A stretch of DNA of 58,766 nt from JAMOQA01 sp964420365 (lineage in GTDB: Bacteria > Acidobacteriota > Polarisedimenticolia > J045), in contig CAYQTA010000012.1 of NCBI GenBank assembly GCA_964420365.1, forward strand, positions 1-58,766. Reading direction: 5' to 3'. Shown here piece by piece: positions 9,329 to 17,095 of this stretch. Within the stretch, counting starts at the first letter, position 1. Each line of letters begins with the position of its first letter. The notes below the pieces were generated by a model. That model saw only the letters and a program-made list of their open reading frames with translations, was not told the origin of the DNA and searched no databases. The position numbers and the translations under genes were made by a program.

Positions 9329-10162
9329 ATGAAGCACCGAGGCATCAGCCGCGGCCTGGTCGCGGGAGCGTTCGTCGCCCTGCTCTTCCTGGCCGCGCCC
9401 GCGATGGCGGACGACGGCGGCGCCGACCGCAACTGGACGGACAAGGCCGAGCTGTCCCTGGTCACCACCACCGGGAACTCCGAGACCACCACGTTCTCGC
9501 TGTCGAACGAGTTCGTCCAGAAGTGGACGAAGAGCGAGCTGAAGATCTACGCGATGGCCCTGCGCTCCGAGCAGACGACGAAGACGGCCGTCAACGACGC
9601 CGGGCGGCTGCGGGTCACCGACAGGAAGGAGACCACGGCGGACGCGTACCGCCTGTCCGGGAAGTTCCTGCGGGAGATCCGCGAGACGTTCCGCTGGTAC
9701 GCCGAGGGCGGCTGGGAGCGGGACCGTCCCCAGGGAATCGACGACCGGTACTTCGCGGGGCTCGGCGTCGCCTTCGCCGTCCTGCGGCGGAACGCCCACA
9801 CCCTCGACGCCGAGGCCGGTGTCCGGTTCACGGACGAGACGCCCGTCGGCGGGGACTCCGACAGCTTCGGGGTGGGTCGCGCGGCCCTCGCCTGGGGGTG
9901 GAAGTTCAGCGAGACCGGCGAGCTGGCCTCGTCCCTCGAGCTGCTGCAGAACCTGTCCACGTCGGACGACACCCGGGTCAACTGGGTGACGTCGGTCACC
10001 AGCACGCTGACCGACCGGCTGGCCCTCAAGGTCAGCTACACCGTGCGCTGGGACAACGACCCGGTGCGCGAGGTGCTGTCGTCTCCCGGGTTCGACGACG
10101 TGATCTGGGAGCACGACAAGACCGACACGATCCTCGCGGCCTCGCTGGTCGTGAACTTCTGA
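9329..10162 (+). CDS. DUF481-family outer-membrane beta-barrel protein
   Basis: A 277-residue exported protein with a clear signal peptide (Lys/His/Arg start, hydrophobic 'GAFVALLFLAAPAMA', likely cleavage before 'DDGG'). The mature part is rich in alternating beta strands ('WTDKAELSLVTTTGNSETT', 'FGVGRAALAWGWKF') and ends in a phenylalanine after 'LAASLVVNF', the usual outer-membrane-barrel signature. The opening 'TGNSETTTFSLSNEF' pattern is typical of DUF481/YdiY-like salt-stress-associated proteins; function is unknown. Start ATG 9329 has AGAAGGAGGG upstream. The 200-base gap before it holds no gene I can see. Confidence 0.75.
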   Translation: MKHRGISRGLVAGAFVALLFLAAPAMADDGGADRNWTDKAELSLVTTTGNSETTTFSLSNEFVQKWTKSELKIYAMALRSEQTTKTAVNDAGRLRVTDRKETTADAYRLSGKFLREIRETFRWYAEGGWERDRPQGIDDRYFAGLGVAFAVLRRNAHTLDAEAGVRFTDETPVGGDSDSFGVGRAALAWGWKFSETGELASSLELLQNLSTSDDTRVNWVTSVTSTLTDRLALKVSYTVRWDNDPVREVLSSPGFDDVIWEHDKTDTILAASLVVNF

Positions 10163-10174
10163 TCCGATCCGCGT

Positions 10175-10256
10175 GCGCCGCCCGGGTCGCCTGCCGGCGA
10201 CCCCTGCACGACCCGCGTCACGAGGGGTCCTGCAGGGGCGCCCGGCAGGGCGCCCG
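10175..10256. repeat. REP-like palindromic doublet, copy 1
   Basis: Left half 10175-10208 contains the hairpin GGGTCGCC-tgcc-GGCGACCC. The right half 10231-10256 contains GGGCGCCC-ggca-GGGCGCCC. The outer edges CCCCTGCA and TGCAGGGG are exact inverted repeats, so the two halves form a BIME-like inverted pair. The same family recurs at 23796-23905 and 23953-24066. It sits between the DUF481 and mscS genes, in extragenic space as REP elements do. Confidence 0.75.
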
Positions 10257-10289
10257 CCGTTGGCGCCATTGGCAGGGAAGGAGCAGGCA

Positions 10290-11111
10290 ATGGAGAACGT
10301 GAACCAGTTGGCCGGTACTGCGAAGGAGTACGTGATCCTCTACGGGCCGCGGGTGCTCGGCGCCCTCGTCCTGCTGATCGTCACCTGGATCGTTGCCGGG
10401 TGGGTCGGCGGCGCGACCCGCCGCGGCCTCCGCCGCGCCAAGGTCGACGAGACCCTCGCCCGGTTCTTCGGCAACCTGGCGAAGTGGATCATGCTGCTCG
10501 CCGGGATCCTGTCGATCCTCGGCATCTTCGGCGTGGAGACGGCGAGCTTCGCCGGGATCCTGGCCGGCGCCGCCTTCGCCGTCGGCATGGCCTTCGCAGG
10601 CACCCTCGGCAACTTCGCCGCGGGCGTCCTGCTGCTGACCTTCCGGCCGTTCAAGGTCGGGGACGTGATCAACGCCGCCGGCGTCACCGGCAAGGTGGAA
10701 GAGATCGGGCTCTTCGCCACGATCCTCGACACCCCGGACAACCGCCGCATGATCGTCGGCAACCAGGCGATCATCGGGTCCAACATCGAGAACATCACCT
10801 TCCATGACAAGCGCCGGGTCCAGGTCGACGTGGGGACCGACTACGGCGCCGACCTGGACGAGACCCGGAAGGTGCTCGAGGAGGCGATCCGCTCCGTCGA
10901 GGGAGTGCTCGGCGATCCCGCGCCGCAGGTCTACCTCGACGCCCTCGGCGCATCGTCGATCGACTGGAAGGTGCGCGCCTGGTGCCGTACCGAGGACTTC
11001 TGGGGCGTGCGGGAGCGGCTGACCCGCGCGGTCAAGGTCCACCTGGACCGGGCCGGCATCGGCATCCCGTACCCGCAGATGGACGTCCACGTCGACCAGG
11101 TCCAGGCCTGA
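10290..11111 (+). CDS. MscS-family mechanosensitive channel (small type)
   Basis: Inner-membrane channel that opens under membrane tension to release solutes during hypo-osmotic shock. The 273-residue length matches E. coli MscS (286). Three N-terminal membrane segments are visible (about residues 20-40, 62-82, 85-112). The third contains the Gly/Ala-rich pore helix 'GILAGAAFAVGMAFAGTLGNFAAGVLLL', followed by the conserved 'FRPFKVGDVINAAGVTGKV' of the beta domain and a C-terminal alpha/beta domain. The chosen ATG has GGGAAGGAG 6 bases upstream; the longer frame upstream runs through the REP doublet. Confidence 0.9.
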   Translation: MENVNQLAGTAKEYVILYGPRVLGALVLLIVTWIVAGWVGGATRRGLRRAKVDETLARFFGNLAKWIMLLAGILSILGIFGVETASFAGILAGAAFAVGMAFAGTLGNFAAGVLLLTFRPFKVGDVINAAGVTGKVEEIGLFATILDTPDNRRMIVGNQAIIGSNIENITFHDKRRVQVDVGTDYGADLDETRKVLEEAIRSVEGVLGDPAPQVYLDALGASSIDWKVRAWCRTEDFWGVRERLTRAVKVHLDRAGIGIPYPQMDVHVDQVQA

Positions 11112-11140
11112 CGGCGAGGCTCATCGCGGAAGCGCTCGAC

Positions 11141-11170
11141 GGGGGCCGGCACCGCCGGCCCCCCTTCTTT
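11141..11170 (+). terminator. intrinsic terminator after mscS
   Basis: Perfect 10-bp stem GGGGGCCGGC / GCCGGCCCCC with a 3-nt loop (11141-11163), followed by CTTCTTT. It lies in the 82-base gap between the convergent mscS and STAS-like genes. Confidence 0.7.
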
Positions 11171-11193
11171 CGCCTGCCGCCTGCCGGGGACCC

Positions 11194-11604
11194 CTACCGG
11201 CCCGGGGGATCGTAGTCGTCCGGATCGGTACCGTCCCGGGCCCACGCGATGGCGAGGGCCTCGGGGTCGGGGTGGCGCGAGGCGTCGATGTACCGCTCGC
11301 CATCGCGGATCCCGCTCTGCTCGGCGATTCGCTGGAACTGCCGCAGGACGATCGGACCCTCGAGCAGCACGGCGGACCGGACCATTCCGCGCTCCCGGTA
11401 GAGCCTCTGTCCCTCCACCAGCAGGAACTGGACCTCGGGGACGAGCGGCGAGAGCGCCCGCAGGTCCACCACGACGGAGAAGGGGCGCGGGATCTCCTCC
11501 AGGACCTCGCGGGACTCGCGCATCCAGTCCTGGATCTCGCCGTCGCTCATCCGGCCCGAGAAGGCCAGCCAGACACCCCAGGGTCTCCGTTCGATCCGGT
11601 ACAC
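11194..11604 (-). CDS. STAS-like (SpoIIAA-type) small protein
   Basis: A 136-residue soluble protein without signal peptide. The pattern of a beta strand pair at the start ('MYRIERRPWGVWLAFSG'), a 'VVVDLRAL' strand in the middle and an amphipathic helix after it resembles the STAS/SpoIIAA-like fold used in partner-switching or as a stand-alone domain. I do not see the conserved phosphorylatable Asp-Ser/Thr of anti-sigma antagonists. The GTG start at 11604 has AGGGGG 7 bases upstream, and a good sigma-70 promoter lies 48 bases further up (11652-11680). Divergent from the aldolase gene. Family assignment is by general pattern only. Confidence 0.5.
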   Translation of the reverse strand: MYRIERRPWGVWLAFSGRMSDGEIQDWMRESREVLEEIPRPFSVVVDLRALSPLVPEVQFLLVEGQRLYRERGMVRSAVLLEGPIVLRQFQRIAEQSGIRDGERYIDASRHPDPEALAIAWARDGTDPDDYDPPGR

Positions 11605-11651
11605 CGCGCGTCCCCCTGCCGCCCCTTGTTCCGAAGGTTCGTTCTTTCCGC

Positions 11652-11680
11652 TTTATCGTATCTTACCTGTCCGGTGTCAA
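11652..11680 (-). promoter_or_regulatory. sigma-70-type promoter for the STAS-like gene
   Basis: On the minus strand: -35 TTGACA (11675-11680), exactly 17 bases, then -10 GATAAA (11652-11657). It sits in a conspicuously A+T-richer patch of an otherwise GC-rich region. A 5-bp inverted repeat, CAACA-TG-TGTTG, is close by at about 11688-11699 and could be an operator shared with the divergent aldolase gene. Confidence 0.65.
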
Positions 11681-11822
11681 GGTGTCCAACATGTGTTGAA
11701 CGCCGGTCGAAAGTGCCCCGGGTGCGGGCCGAAAGCTGTCGGCCCGGCGGGGGATCCGGGGTAGACTCTTCCTTCCGCCCGGCGCCCGGGGAGGCCCGGG
11801 CGGGTTCCACGGAGGCAGGACC

Positions 11823-12473
11823 ATGAAGTTCTTCATCGACACCGCCGACGTCGACGAGATCCGGGAGGCCGCGAGCCTCGGCATCCTCGACGGGGTCACG
11901 ACGAACCCGTCCCTCGTGGCGCGGACGGGCAAGCCGTTCCGCCAGGTGATCGAGGAGATCGTCGCCGTCGTCGACGGGCCGATCAGCGCCGAGGTGACGG
12001 CGACCGACTTCGAGGGGATGTGCCGGGAGGCGAGGGACCTCCACGCGATCCACGAGAACATCGTCGTCAAGATCCCGATCACGCGCGAGGGGCTGCGCGC
12101 CGTCAAGTGGTGCACCGGCGAGGGGATCCCGACCAACGTCACCCTCTGCTTCCACCCGCTGCAGGCCCTCATGGCGGCCAAGGCGGGCGCCCGTTACATC
12201 AGCCCGTTCGTCGGGCGGCTGGACGACATCTCCTCCGACGGCATGGAGCTGGTCGCGCAGATCCGGCAGATCTACGACAACTACGGCTTCGACACCGAGG
12301 TTCTCGTCGCTTCCGTCCGGAACCCGATGCACGTCGTCCAGGCCGCGCTGATGGGGGCCGACGTGGCGACGATCCCCTACAAGGTCATCGCGCAACTGCT
12401 CGCCCACCCGCTGACCGACATCGGCCTCGAGAAGTTCCTCGAGGACTGGAAGAAGGTGCCGAAGGCCGACTGA
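11823..12473 (+). CDS. Transaldolase / fructose-6-phosphate aldolase family protein
   Basis: Class I (Schiff-base) aldolase of the small transaldolase subfamily, acting in the non-oxidative pentose phosphate pathway or on fructose 6-phosphate. The 216-residue length is that of the compact Fsa/TalC group, not the ~317-residue classical transaldolases. Seen: N-terminal 'MKFFIDTADVDEIREA', the motif 'GVTTNPSLVA', the Schiff-base lysine in 'NIVVKIPIT' (Lys83), and 'SPFVGRLDDI'. Sequence alone does not separate transaldolase from fructose-6-phosphate aldolase activity. GGAGGCAGGACC precedes the ATG. Confidence 0.9.
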   Translation: MKFFIDTADVDEIREAASLGILDGVTTNPSLVARTGKPFRQVIEEIVAVVDGPISAEVTATDFEGMCREARDLHAIHENIVVKIPITREGLRAVKWCTGEGIPTNVTLCFHPLQALMAAKAGARYISPFVGRLDDISSDGMELVAQIRQIYDNYGFDTEVLVASVRNPMHVVQAALMGADVATIPYKVIAQLLAHPLTDIGLEKFLEDWKKVPKAD

Positions 12474-12486
12474 CCGGGAGCCGGGT

Positions 12487-12506
12487 CCCCGTTCGCGGAA
12501 ACGGGG
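12487..12506 (+). terminator. hairpin after the aldolase gene (weak terminator candidate)
   Basis: Perfect 7-bp stem CCCCGTT / AACGGGG with a 6-nt loop, 13 bases after the aldolase stop, but no T tract follows. It may be a weak terminator or only a processing structure. Confidence 0.35.
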
Positions 12507-12542
12507 GCCGGGACCGGCGGCGGCCGGGCCAGGAGACGGGTC

Positions 12543-14084
12543 GTGGACAGGATCGAGGAGCTGAGGGAAAGGCTCGAGCGGGCTCGCCAGGGCGGCGGCC
12601 CGCAGCGGATCGAGAAGCAGCACGAGGCCGGCAAGCTGACCGCCCGCGAGCGGATCGAGCTGCTGGTCGACCCGGGAACGTTCGACGAGACCGACGCCCT
12701 CGTCGTGCACCGCTGCACCGACTTCGGGATGGAGAAGAAGAAGATTCCCGGGGACGGCGTCGTCACCGGGTTCGCCCGGATCGACGGGCGCCCGGTGGCG
12801 ATCTTCGCCCAGGACTTCACCGTCTTCGGGGGCTCCCTCTCGGAGACCTACGCGGCCAAGATCTGCAAGATCATGGACCTGGCGGTGAAGATCGGCTGCC
12901 CGGTGATCGGCCTCAACGATTCCGGGGGCGCCCGCATCCAGGAGGGAGCGGCTTCCCTCGCCGGCTACGCCGACATCTTTCTCCGGAACACCCTCACCTC
13001 GGGCGTGGTGCCGCAGATCTCTGCGATCATGGGCCCCTGCGCCGGCGGCGCGGTCTACTCGCCGGCGATCACCGACTTCGTCGTGATGGTGAAGAACACC
13101 TCCTACATGTTCATCACCGGCCCCGACGTGATCCGGGCGGTAACCCACGAGGAGGTGACCAAGGAGGAGCTCGGCGGCGCGCTCACCCACTCGTCGAAGA
13201 GCGGGGTCTCCCACTTCACCGCGGAGGACGACGCCCATGCCCTCGGCCTGGTCCGGCGCCTGCTGTCCTTCCTGCCGCAGAACAACCACGAGGACCCGCC
13301 GCGGAAGCCGACGGACGATCCGCCGGACCGCCGCGAGCCGGCGCTCAACGGGATCGTCCCCGACAACCCGAACAAGCCGTATGACATCAAGCAGGCGATC
13401 CGGCTGATCGTCGACGACGGCGACTTCTTCGAGGTCCACGAGCACTGGGCCCGGAACATCGTCGTCGGCTTCGCCCGCCTCGACGGCCGGACGGTGGGGA
13501 TCGTTGCGAACCAGCCCGCCTACCTCGCCGGCGTGCTCGACATCGACGCCTCGCGCAAGGGAGCGCGGTTCGTGCGGTTCTGCGACGCCTTCAACATTCC
13601 GCTGGTCACCTTCGAGGACGTGCCGGGGTTCCTGCCCGGCGTGGCGCAGGAGCACGGCGGGATCATCGTCCACGGGGCGAAGCTGCTCTACGCGTTCGCC
13701 GAGGCGACCGTGCCGAAGCTGACGGTCATCACGCGCAAGGCGTACGGCGGCGCCTACTGCGTCATGGCCAGCAAGCACCTGCGGACCGACGTCAACCTGG
13801 CCTGGCCGACCGCCGAGATCGCGGTGATGGGGGCCGAGGGCGCCGTCGAGATCCTCTACCGCAGGGAGATGCAGGCCGCCGACGACCCGGAGGCGTTCAA
13901 GAAGCAGAAGGCGGAGGAGTACCGGCGCGCCTTCTCGAACCCGTGGGTCGGCGCCGAGCGCGGCTACGTGGACGCGGTGATCGAGCCGGCGGATACCCGG
14001 GCGCGGCTGATCTCCGGTCTCCGGATGCTGGAGACCAAGGTCGACACCTCGCCCCCGAAGAAGCACGGCAACATCCCCCTGTGA
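12543..14084 (+). CDS. Acyl-CoA carboxylase carboxyltransferase (beta) subunit, propionyl-CoA type
   Basis: Transfers CO2 from carboxybiotin to an acyl-CoA, probably propionyl-CoA, giving methylmalonyl-CoA. The 513-residue protein has the two crotonase-like halves of the family. The N-half oxyanion region is 'GPCAGGAVYSPAITDFV' and the C-half is 'AYGGAYCVMASKHL'; 'NDSGGARIQEG' and 'VPGFLPGVAQEHGGII' are family hallmarks. Cys406 stands where propionyl-CoA carboxylases usually have Asp, so substrate preference is open. GTG start with AGGAG upstream. It heads a cluster with biotin carboxylase and biotin carrier genes, so it should form the complex with them. Confidence 0.9.
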   Translation: MDRIEELRERLERARQGGGPQRIEKQHEAGKLTARERIELLVDPGTFDETDALVVHRCTDFGMEKKKIPGDGVVTGFARIDGRPVAIFAQDFTVFGGSLSETYAAKICKIMDLAVKIGCPVIGLNDSGGARIQEGAASLAGYADIFLRNTLTSGVVPQISAIMGPCAGGAVYSPAITDFVVMVKNTSYMFITGPDVIRAVTHEEVTKEELGGALTHSSKSGVSHFTAEDDAHALGLVRRLLSFLPQNNHEDPPRKPTDDPPDRREPALNGIVPDNPNKPYDIKQAIRLIVDDGDFFEVHEHWARNIVVGFARLDGRTVGIVANQPAYLAGVLDIDASRKGARFVRFCDAFNIPLVTFEDVPGFLPGVAQEHGGIIVHGAKLLYAFAEATVPKLTVITRKAYGGAYCVMASKHLRTDVNLAWPTAEIAVMGAEGAVEILYRREMQAADDPEAFKKQKAEEYRRAFSNPWVGAERGYVDAVIEPADTRARLISGLRMLETKVDTSPPKKHGNIPL

Positions 14085-14174
14085 CCGGGCTCGTTCGCCG
14101 CGCGGGAGACCGGGTTGCCCGGGCGGCGGCGGAGACGTACATGGTGCAGGCCGCCAACCGCTGGAGACGCACCG

Positions 14175-14357
14175 ATGGGCCTTCTCGGCAAGCTCTTCGG
14201 GAAGGGGCCGACGCCCCCGCCCCCCGACCGGCTCCCGCGCCGCAACGATCCCTGCTGGTGCGGCAGCGGGAAGAAGTACAAGAACTGTCACCTCAAGGAA
14301 GACGAGGCCCGGCTCGGGCGGGTGCGGGTGAAGGCCGCCTGTTCCTCCGGGGGGTGA
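14175..14357 (+). CDS. SEC-C motif zinc-binding mini-protein
   Basis: A 60-residue protein made of a short Gly/Lys/Pro N-terminus and a SEC-C zinc motif 'NDPCWCGSGKKYKNCH' (CxC then CH). In SecA the same motif binds zinc and contacts SecB and ribosomes; in stand-alone proteins its job is not settled. ATG at 14175 has GGAG 8 bases upstream. It lies between the carboxyltransferase and biotin carboxylase genes in the same direction, which suggests cotranscription, perhaps by chance of position. Confidence 0.8.
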   Translation: MGLLGKLFGKGPTPPPPDRLPRRNDPCWCGSGKKYKNCHLKEDEARLGRVRVKAACSSGG

Positions 14358-14526
14358 CGGGTCTGATCCCCGGGGCCGGTCGGCCCCGTTCCGCCGCCAG
14401 TTCCGGCACCGCGCCCGTTGCCTGCTCCGGGCGCGCCCGCGGGCGGCGCCCCGCGCGCGTTCCCGCTGCCGCCCGCCGCTCCCCGCGAGGCGTGCGCCAC
14501 CACCATCCCCACCGGGAGGCTGGACG

Positions 14527-16041
14527 ATGTTCCGCAAGATCCTGATCGCGAACCGCGGCGAGATCGCCGTCCGGGTCATCCGCGCGTGCTGGGACCTGGG
14601 CATCGAGACCGTCGCCGTCTATTCCACCGTCGACCGGACCGCGCCCCACGTGCGGTTCGCCCACGAGGCGTACGAGATCGGCCCGGCGCCGGCCGCCGAG
14701 TCGTACCTGCGGATCGACCGGATCCTCGACGTCGCGAAGCGGTCGGGGGCCGAGGCGATCCACCCGGGCTACGGGTTCCTCGCGGAGAACGCCGACTTCG
14801 CCCGGGCGTGCGCCGATGCCGGCATCGTGTTCATCGGGCCGCCGCCCGGGGCGATGCGGGCGATGGGCGACAAGGTCGAGGCGCGGCGCCGCATGATCGA
14901 GGCCGGCGTGCCGGTCGTCCCCGGGACCGGCGCCTTCTCCGGGTCGGTCGAGGAGGCGCGGGCCGCCGCGGCGGAGATCGGGTACCCGGTGATGATCAAG
15001 GCGGCGGCCGGCGGGGGCGGGAAGGGGATGCGCGTCGTCGAGAGCGAGGAGGAGCTCGGCTCGGCCCTCGAGCGCGCCCGCTCCGAGGCCAGGGCCTCCT
15101 TCGGCGACGACACGGTCTACATCGAGAAGTTCATCCGGCGGCCACGGCACATCGAGGCCCAGGTCCTGTTCGATACCCACGGCAACGGCGTCTTCCTCGG
15201 GGAGCGGGAGTGCTCGATCCAGCGGCGACACCAGAAGCTGGTCGAGGAAACCCCGTCCCCGGTGGTCGACCCGGAGACCCGGCGAAAGATCGGGGAGATG
15301 GCCCTCGCGGCGGCGCGGGCCGTCGGCTACGTCTCCGCCGGCACCGTCGAGTTCCTGCGGGACCAGGACGGGTCGTTCTACTTCATGGAGATGAACACCC
15401 GGCTCCAGGTGGAGCACCCCGTGACCGAGCTGGTCTACGGGATCGACCTGGTCGGGGCCCAGATCCGGGTCGCGGCCGGGGAGCCGATCCCCTGGAAGCA
15501 GGAGGAGCTGGTTCCCCGCGGACATGCCATCGAGTGCCGGATCACGGCGGAGGACCCGCTGCGGAACTTCATGCCCTGCCCGGGAACGATCGAGGCGGTG
15601 CGGATCCCCTCCGGCCCGGGCGTGCGCGACGACTCGGCGGTCGCTCCCGGCTACACGGTGCCGATCCAGTACGACCCGATGGTCGCCAAGCTGATCACCT
15701 GGGGCGAGGACCGGATGGAGGCGATCCGGCGGATGCGCCGCGCCCTCGACGAGTACCGGCTCGACGGCCTCAAGACGATCATCCCGTTCCACCGCCGGCT
15801 GATGGACCACCCGGCGTTCGTCGAGGGAGACCTGCACACCGGCTTCCTCGAGGAGCACGCCGAGACCCTGAAGCCCGGGTCGGACCCCTGGCTCGACCGC
15901 ATCGCCCTCGTGGCGGCGACGATCCACGCCTACCGGCAGCGGGTGGAGTCGGCGCTGCGGCGCGAGGCGGGACAGGCGGAAGGACGGGGCGTCTCGCCGT
16001 GGCTGCTGATCGGCCGCCGGCGCGTCCTCGGGAACCGGTGA
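14527..16041 (+). CDS. accC: Biotin carboxylase subunit of acyl-CoA carboxylase
   Basis: ATP-dependent carboxylation of the biotin carried by the partner carrier protein. The 504-residue length is that of a free biotin carboxylase (E. coli AccC 449) with a short C-terminal tail, so there is no fused biotinyl domain. Seen: N-terminal 'ILIANRGEIAVRVIRAC', the glycine-rich ATP loop 'AAGGGGKGMRVV', the 'EMNTRLQVEHPVTE' active-site segment and 'GHAIECRITAEDP'. GGGAGG lies before the ATG. The carrier gene follows 16 bases downstream. It could serve acetyl-CoA or propionyl-CoA carboxylation; the adjacent carboxyltransferase suggests the latter. Confidence 0.93.
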   Translation: MFRKILIANRGEIAVRVIRACWDLGIETVAVYSTVDRTAPHVRFAHEAYEIGPAPAAESYLRIDRILDVAKRSGAEAIHPGYGFLAENADFARACADAGIVFIGPPPGAMRAMGDKVEARRRMIEAGVPVVPGTGAFSGSVEEARAAAAEIGYPVMIKAAAGGGGKGMRVVESEEELGSALERARSEARASFGDDTVYIEKFIRRPRHIEAQVLFDTHGNGVFLGERECSIQRRHQKLVEETPSPVVDPETRRKIGEMALAAARAVGYVSAGTVEFLRDQDGSFYFMEMNTRLQVEHPVTELVYGIDLVGAQIRVAAGEPIPWKQEELVPRGHAIECRITAEDPLRNFMPCPGTIEAVRIPSGPGVRDDSAVAPGYTVPIQYDPMVAKLITWGEDRMEAIRRMRRALDEYRLDGLKTIIPFHRRLMDHPAFVEGDLHTGFLEEHAETLKPGSDPWLDRIALVAATIHAYRQRVESALRREAGQAEGRGVSPWLLIGRRRVLGNR

Positions 16042-16057
16042 GCGGGAGGAGACGGCG

Positions 16058-16552
16058 ATGAAGTTCAAGGCGTACCTGGACGGCGAGGAGCACGACGTCG
16101 AGATCCAGCCGATCGAGGGCGGCTACCGCGTGGCCGTCGACGGGGAAAGCCACGACGTCGACACGGCGAAGCTCGAGGGGAGCTTCTACTCGCTGATCAG
16201 CGAGGGGAAGTCGTTCGAGGTCTCCGTGACCGCCGAGGAGGGGGACGTCTACGTCGTCCGCCACGGGGGACACCGGCGGGAGGTCAAGGTGGTCGACCCG
16301 CTGGCCGCTGCCGCCGGGGCACACCTGGCGCACACCGGGCGGGCGGAGATCACGGCGGTGATGCCGGGCCGCATCGTCAAGGTCCTGGTCCGGGAGGGGG
16401 ACGAGGTTGCCGAGGGCCAGGGCGTGGTGGTCCTCGAGGCGATGAAGATGGAGAACGAGGTTCCCTCTCCGCGGGCCGGGAAGGTGACGAAGGTGGCCGT
16501 CGAGGCGGGCCAGACGGTGGAGACCGGGGCGCTGCTCTGCGTGGTCGAGTAG
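16058..16552 (+). CDS. Biotin carboxyl carrier protein of the acyl-CoA carboxylase
   Basis: Carries biotin between the carboxylase and carboxyltransferase. The C-terminal 80 residues form a biotinyl domain with the canonical EAMKMENE, biotinylated at Lys130. The N-terminal ~85 residues ('MKFKAYLDGEEHDVEIQPIE') have beta-rich repeats like the BT-type linker of propionyl-CoA/oxaloacetate decarboxylase carriers and lack the Ala/Pro-rich linker of classical AccB. It ends the carboxylase cluster and converges on the HU gene. Confidence 0.88.
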   Translation: MKFKAYLDGEEHDVEIQPIEGGYRVAVDGESHDVDTAKLEGSFYSLISEGKSFEVSVTAEEGDVYVVRHGGHRREVKVVDPLAAAAGAHLAHTGRAEITAVMPGRIVKVLVREGDEVAEGQGVVVLEAMKMENEVPSPRAGKVTKVAVEAGQTVETGALLCVVE

Positions 16553-16566
16553 CCGAACGCACCCCT

Positions 16567-16588
16567 CCGGGCGACGGCCACCGCCCGG
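16567..16588. terminator. hairpin between convergent carrier and HU genes
   Basis: Perfect 7-bp stem CCGGGCG / CGCCCGG with an 8-nt loop in the 70-base gap between two converging genes. It has no T tract on either strand, so it would be a weak bidirectional terminator at best. Confidence 0.35.
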
Positions 16589-16622
16589 GACGGACCCCGC
16601 GCCTCCCCGCCGGGCGAACCGG

Positions 16623-16898
16623 CTAGCTGTTGAGGATCTCCTCCAGCTCCTTGCCGGCGCGGAACTTGACGATCTTCTTGGCCGGGATCTGGATCGTGGC
16701 GCCCGTCTGCGGGTTGCGGCCGGTGCGGCCCTTGCGCTCGGTCACGGTGAAGGTTCCGAAGCCGACGAGGGTGGTCCGCTCGCCCCGCTTCAGCGACTCG
16801 GTGATCCCGTGGATCATCGACTCCACGGCGCGCTGCGCCGCCGCCTTCGTGATGCCCGCATCGTGCGCGATCCGATCGATCAGCTCGGCCTTGTTCAT
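16623..16898 (-). CDS. HU-family DNA-binding protein
   Basis: Small nucleoid protein that bends DNA as a dimer. The 91-residue length and the sequence 'MNKAELIDRIAHDAGI', 'LVGFGTFTV' and the arm segment 'GRNPQTGATIQIPAKKIVKF' are textbook HU; IHF subunits usually differ in the arm. GGAGG lies 8 bases before the ATG. A strong-looking promoter with extended -10 is 62 bases upstream (16960-16989). Confidence 0.93.
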   Translation of the reverse strand: MNKAELIDRIAHDAGITKAAAQRAVESMIHGITESLKRGERTTLVGFGTFTVTERKGRTGRNPQTGATIQIPAKKIVKFRAGKELEEILNS

Positions 16899-16959
16899 CG
16901 AGTACCCTCCTGGACCTGTACGGCCACGTTCGCAAGAAAGCCCCTGACCTGCGTCCGCC

Positions 16960-16989
16960 TTTGTATCACGGGGGATTCCAGCGGGTCAA
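16960..16989 (-). promoter_or_regulatory. sigma-70-type promoter of the HU gene
   Basis: On the minus strand: -35 TTGACC (16984-16989), 18 bases, and -10 TACAAA (16960-16965) preceded by TGA, giving an extended -10 (TGn). It lies in an A+T-richer island just upstream of the HU start. Confidence 0.6.
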
Positions 16990-17095
16990 CGCGGCCCGGC
17001 CGGGGCCGCGGAGCGCTTGCCCCGGCCCGGGAAGGTCGGGGATGATCCGGTCGCCGGGCAGCGCGTGGAAGGTACCCGGCGCGGGGAGGTGAGCG

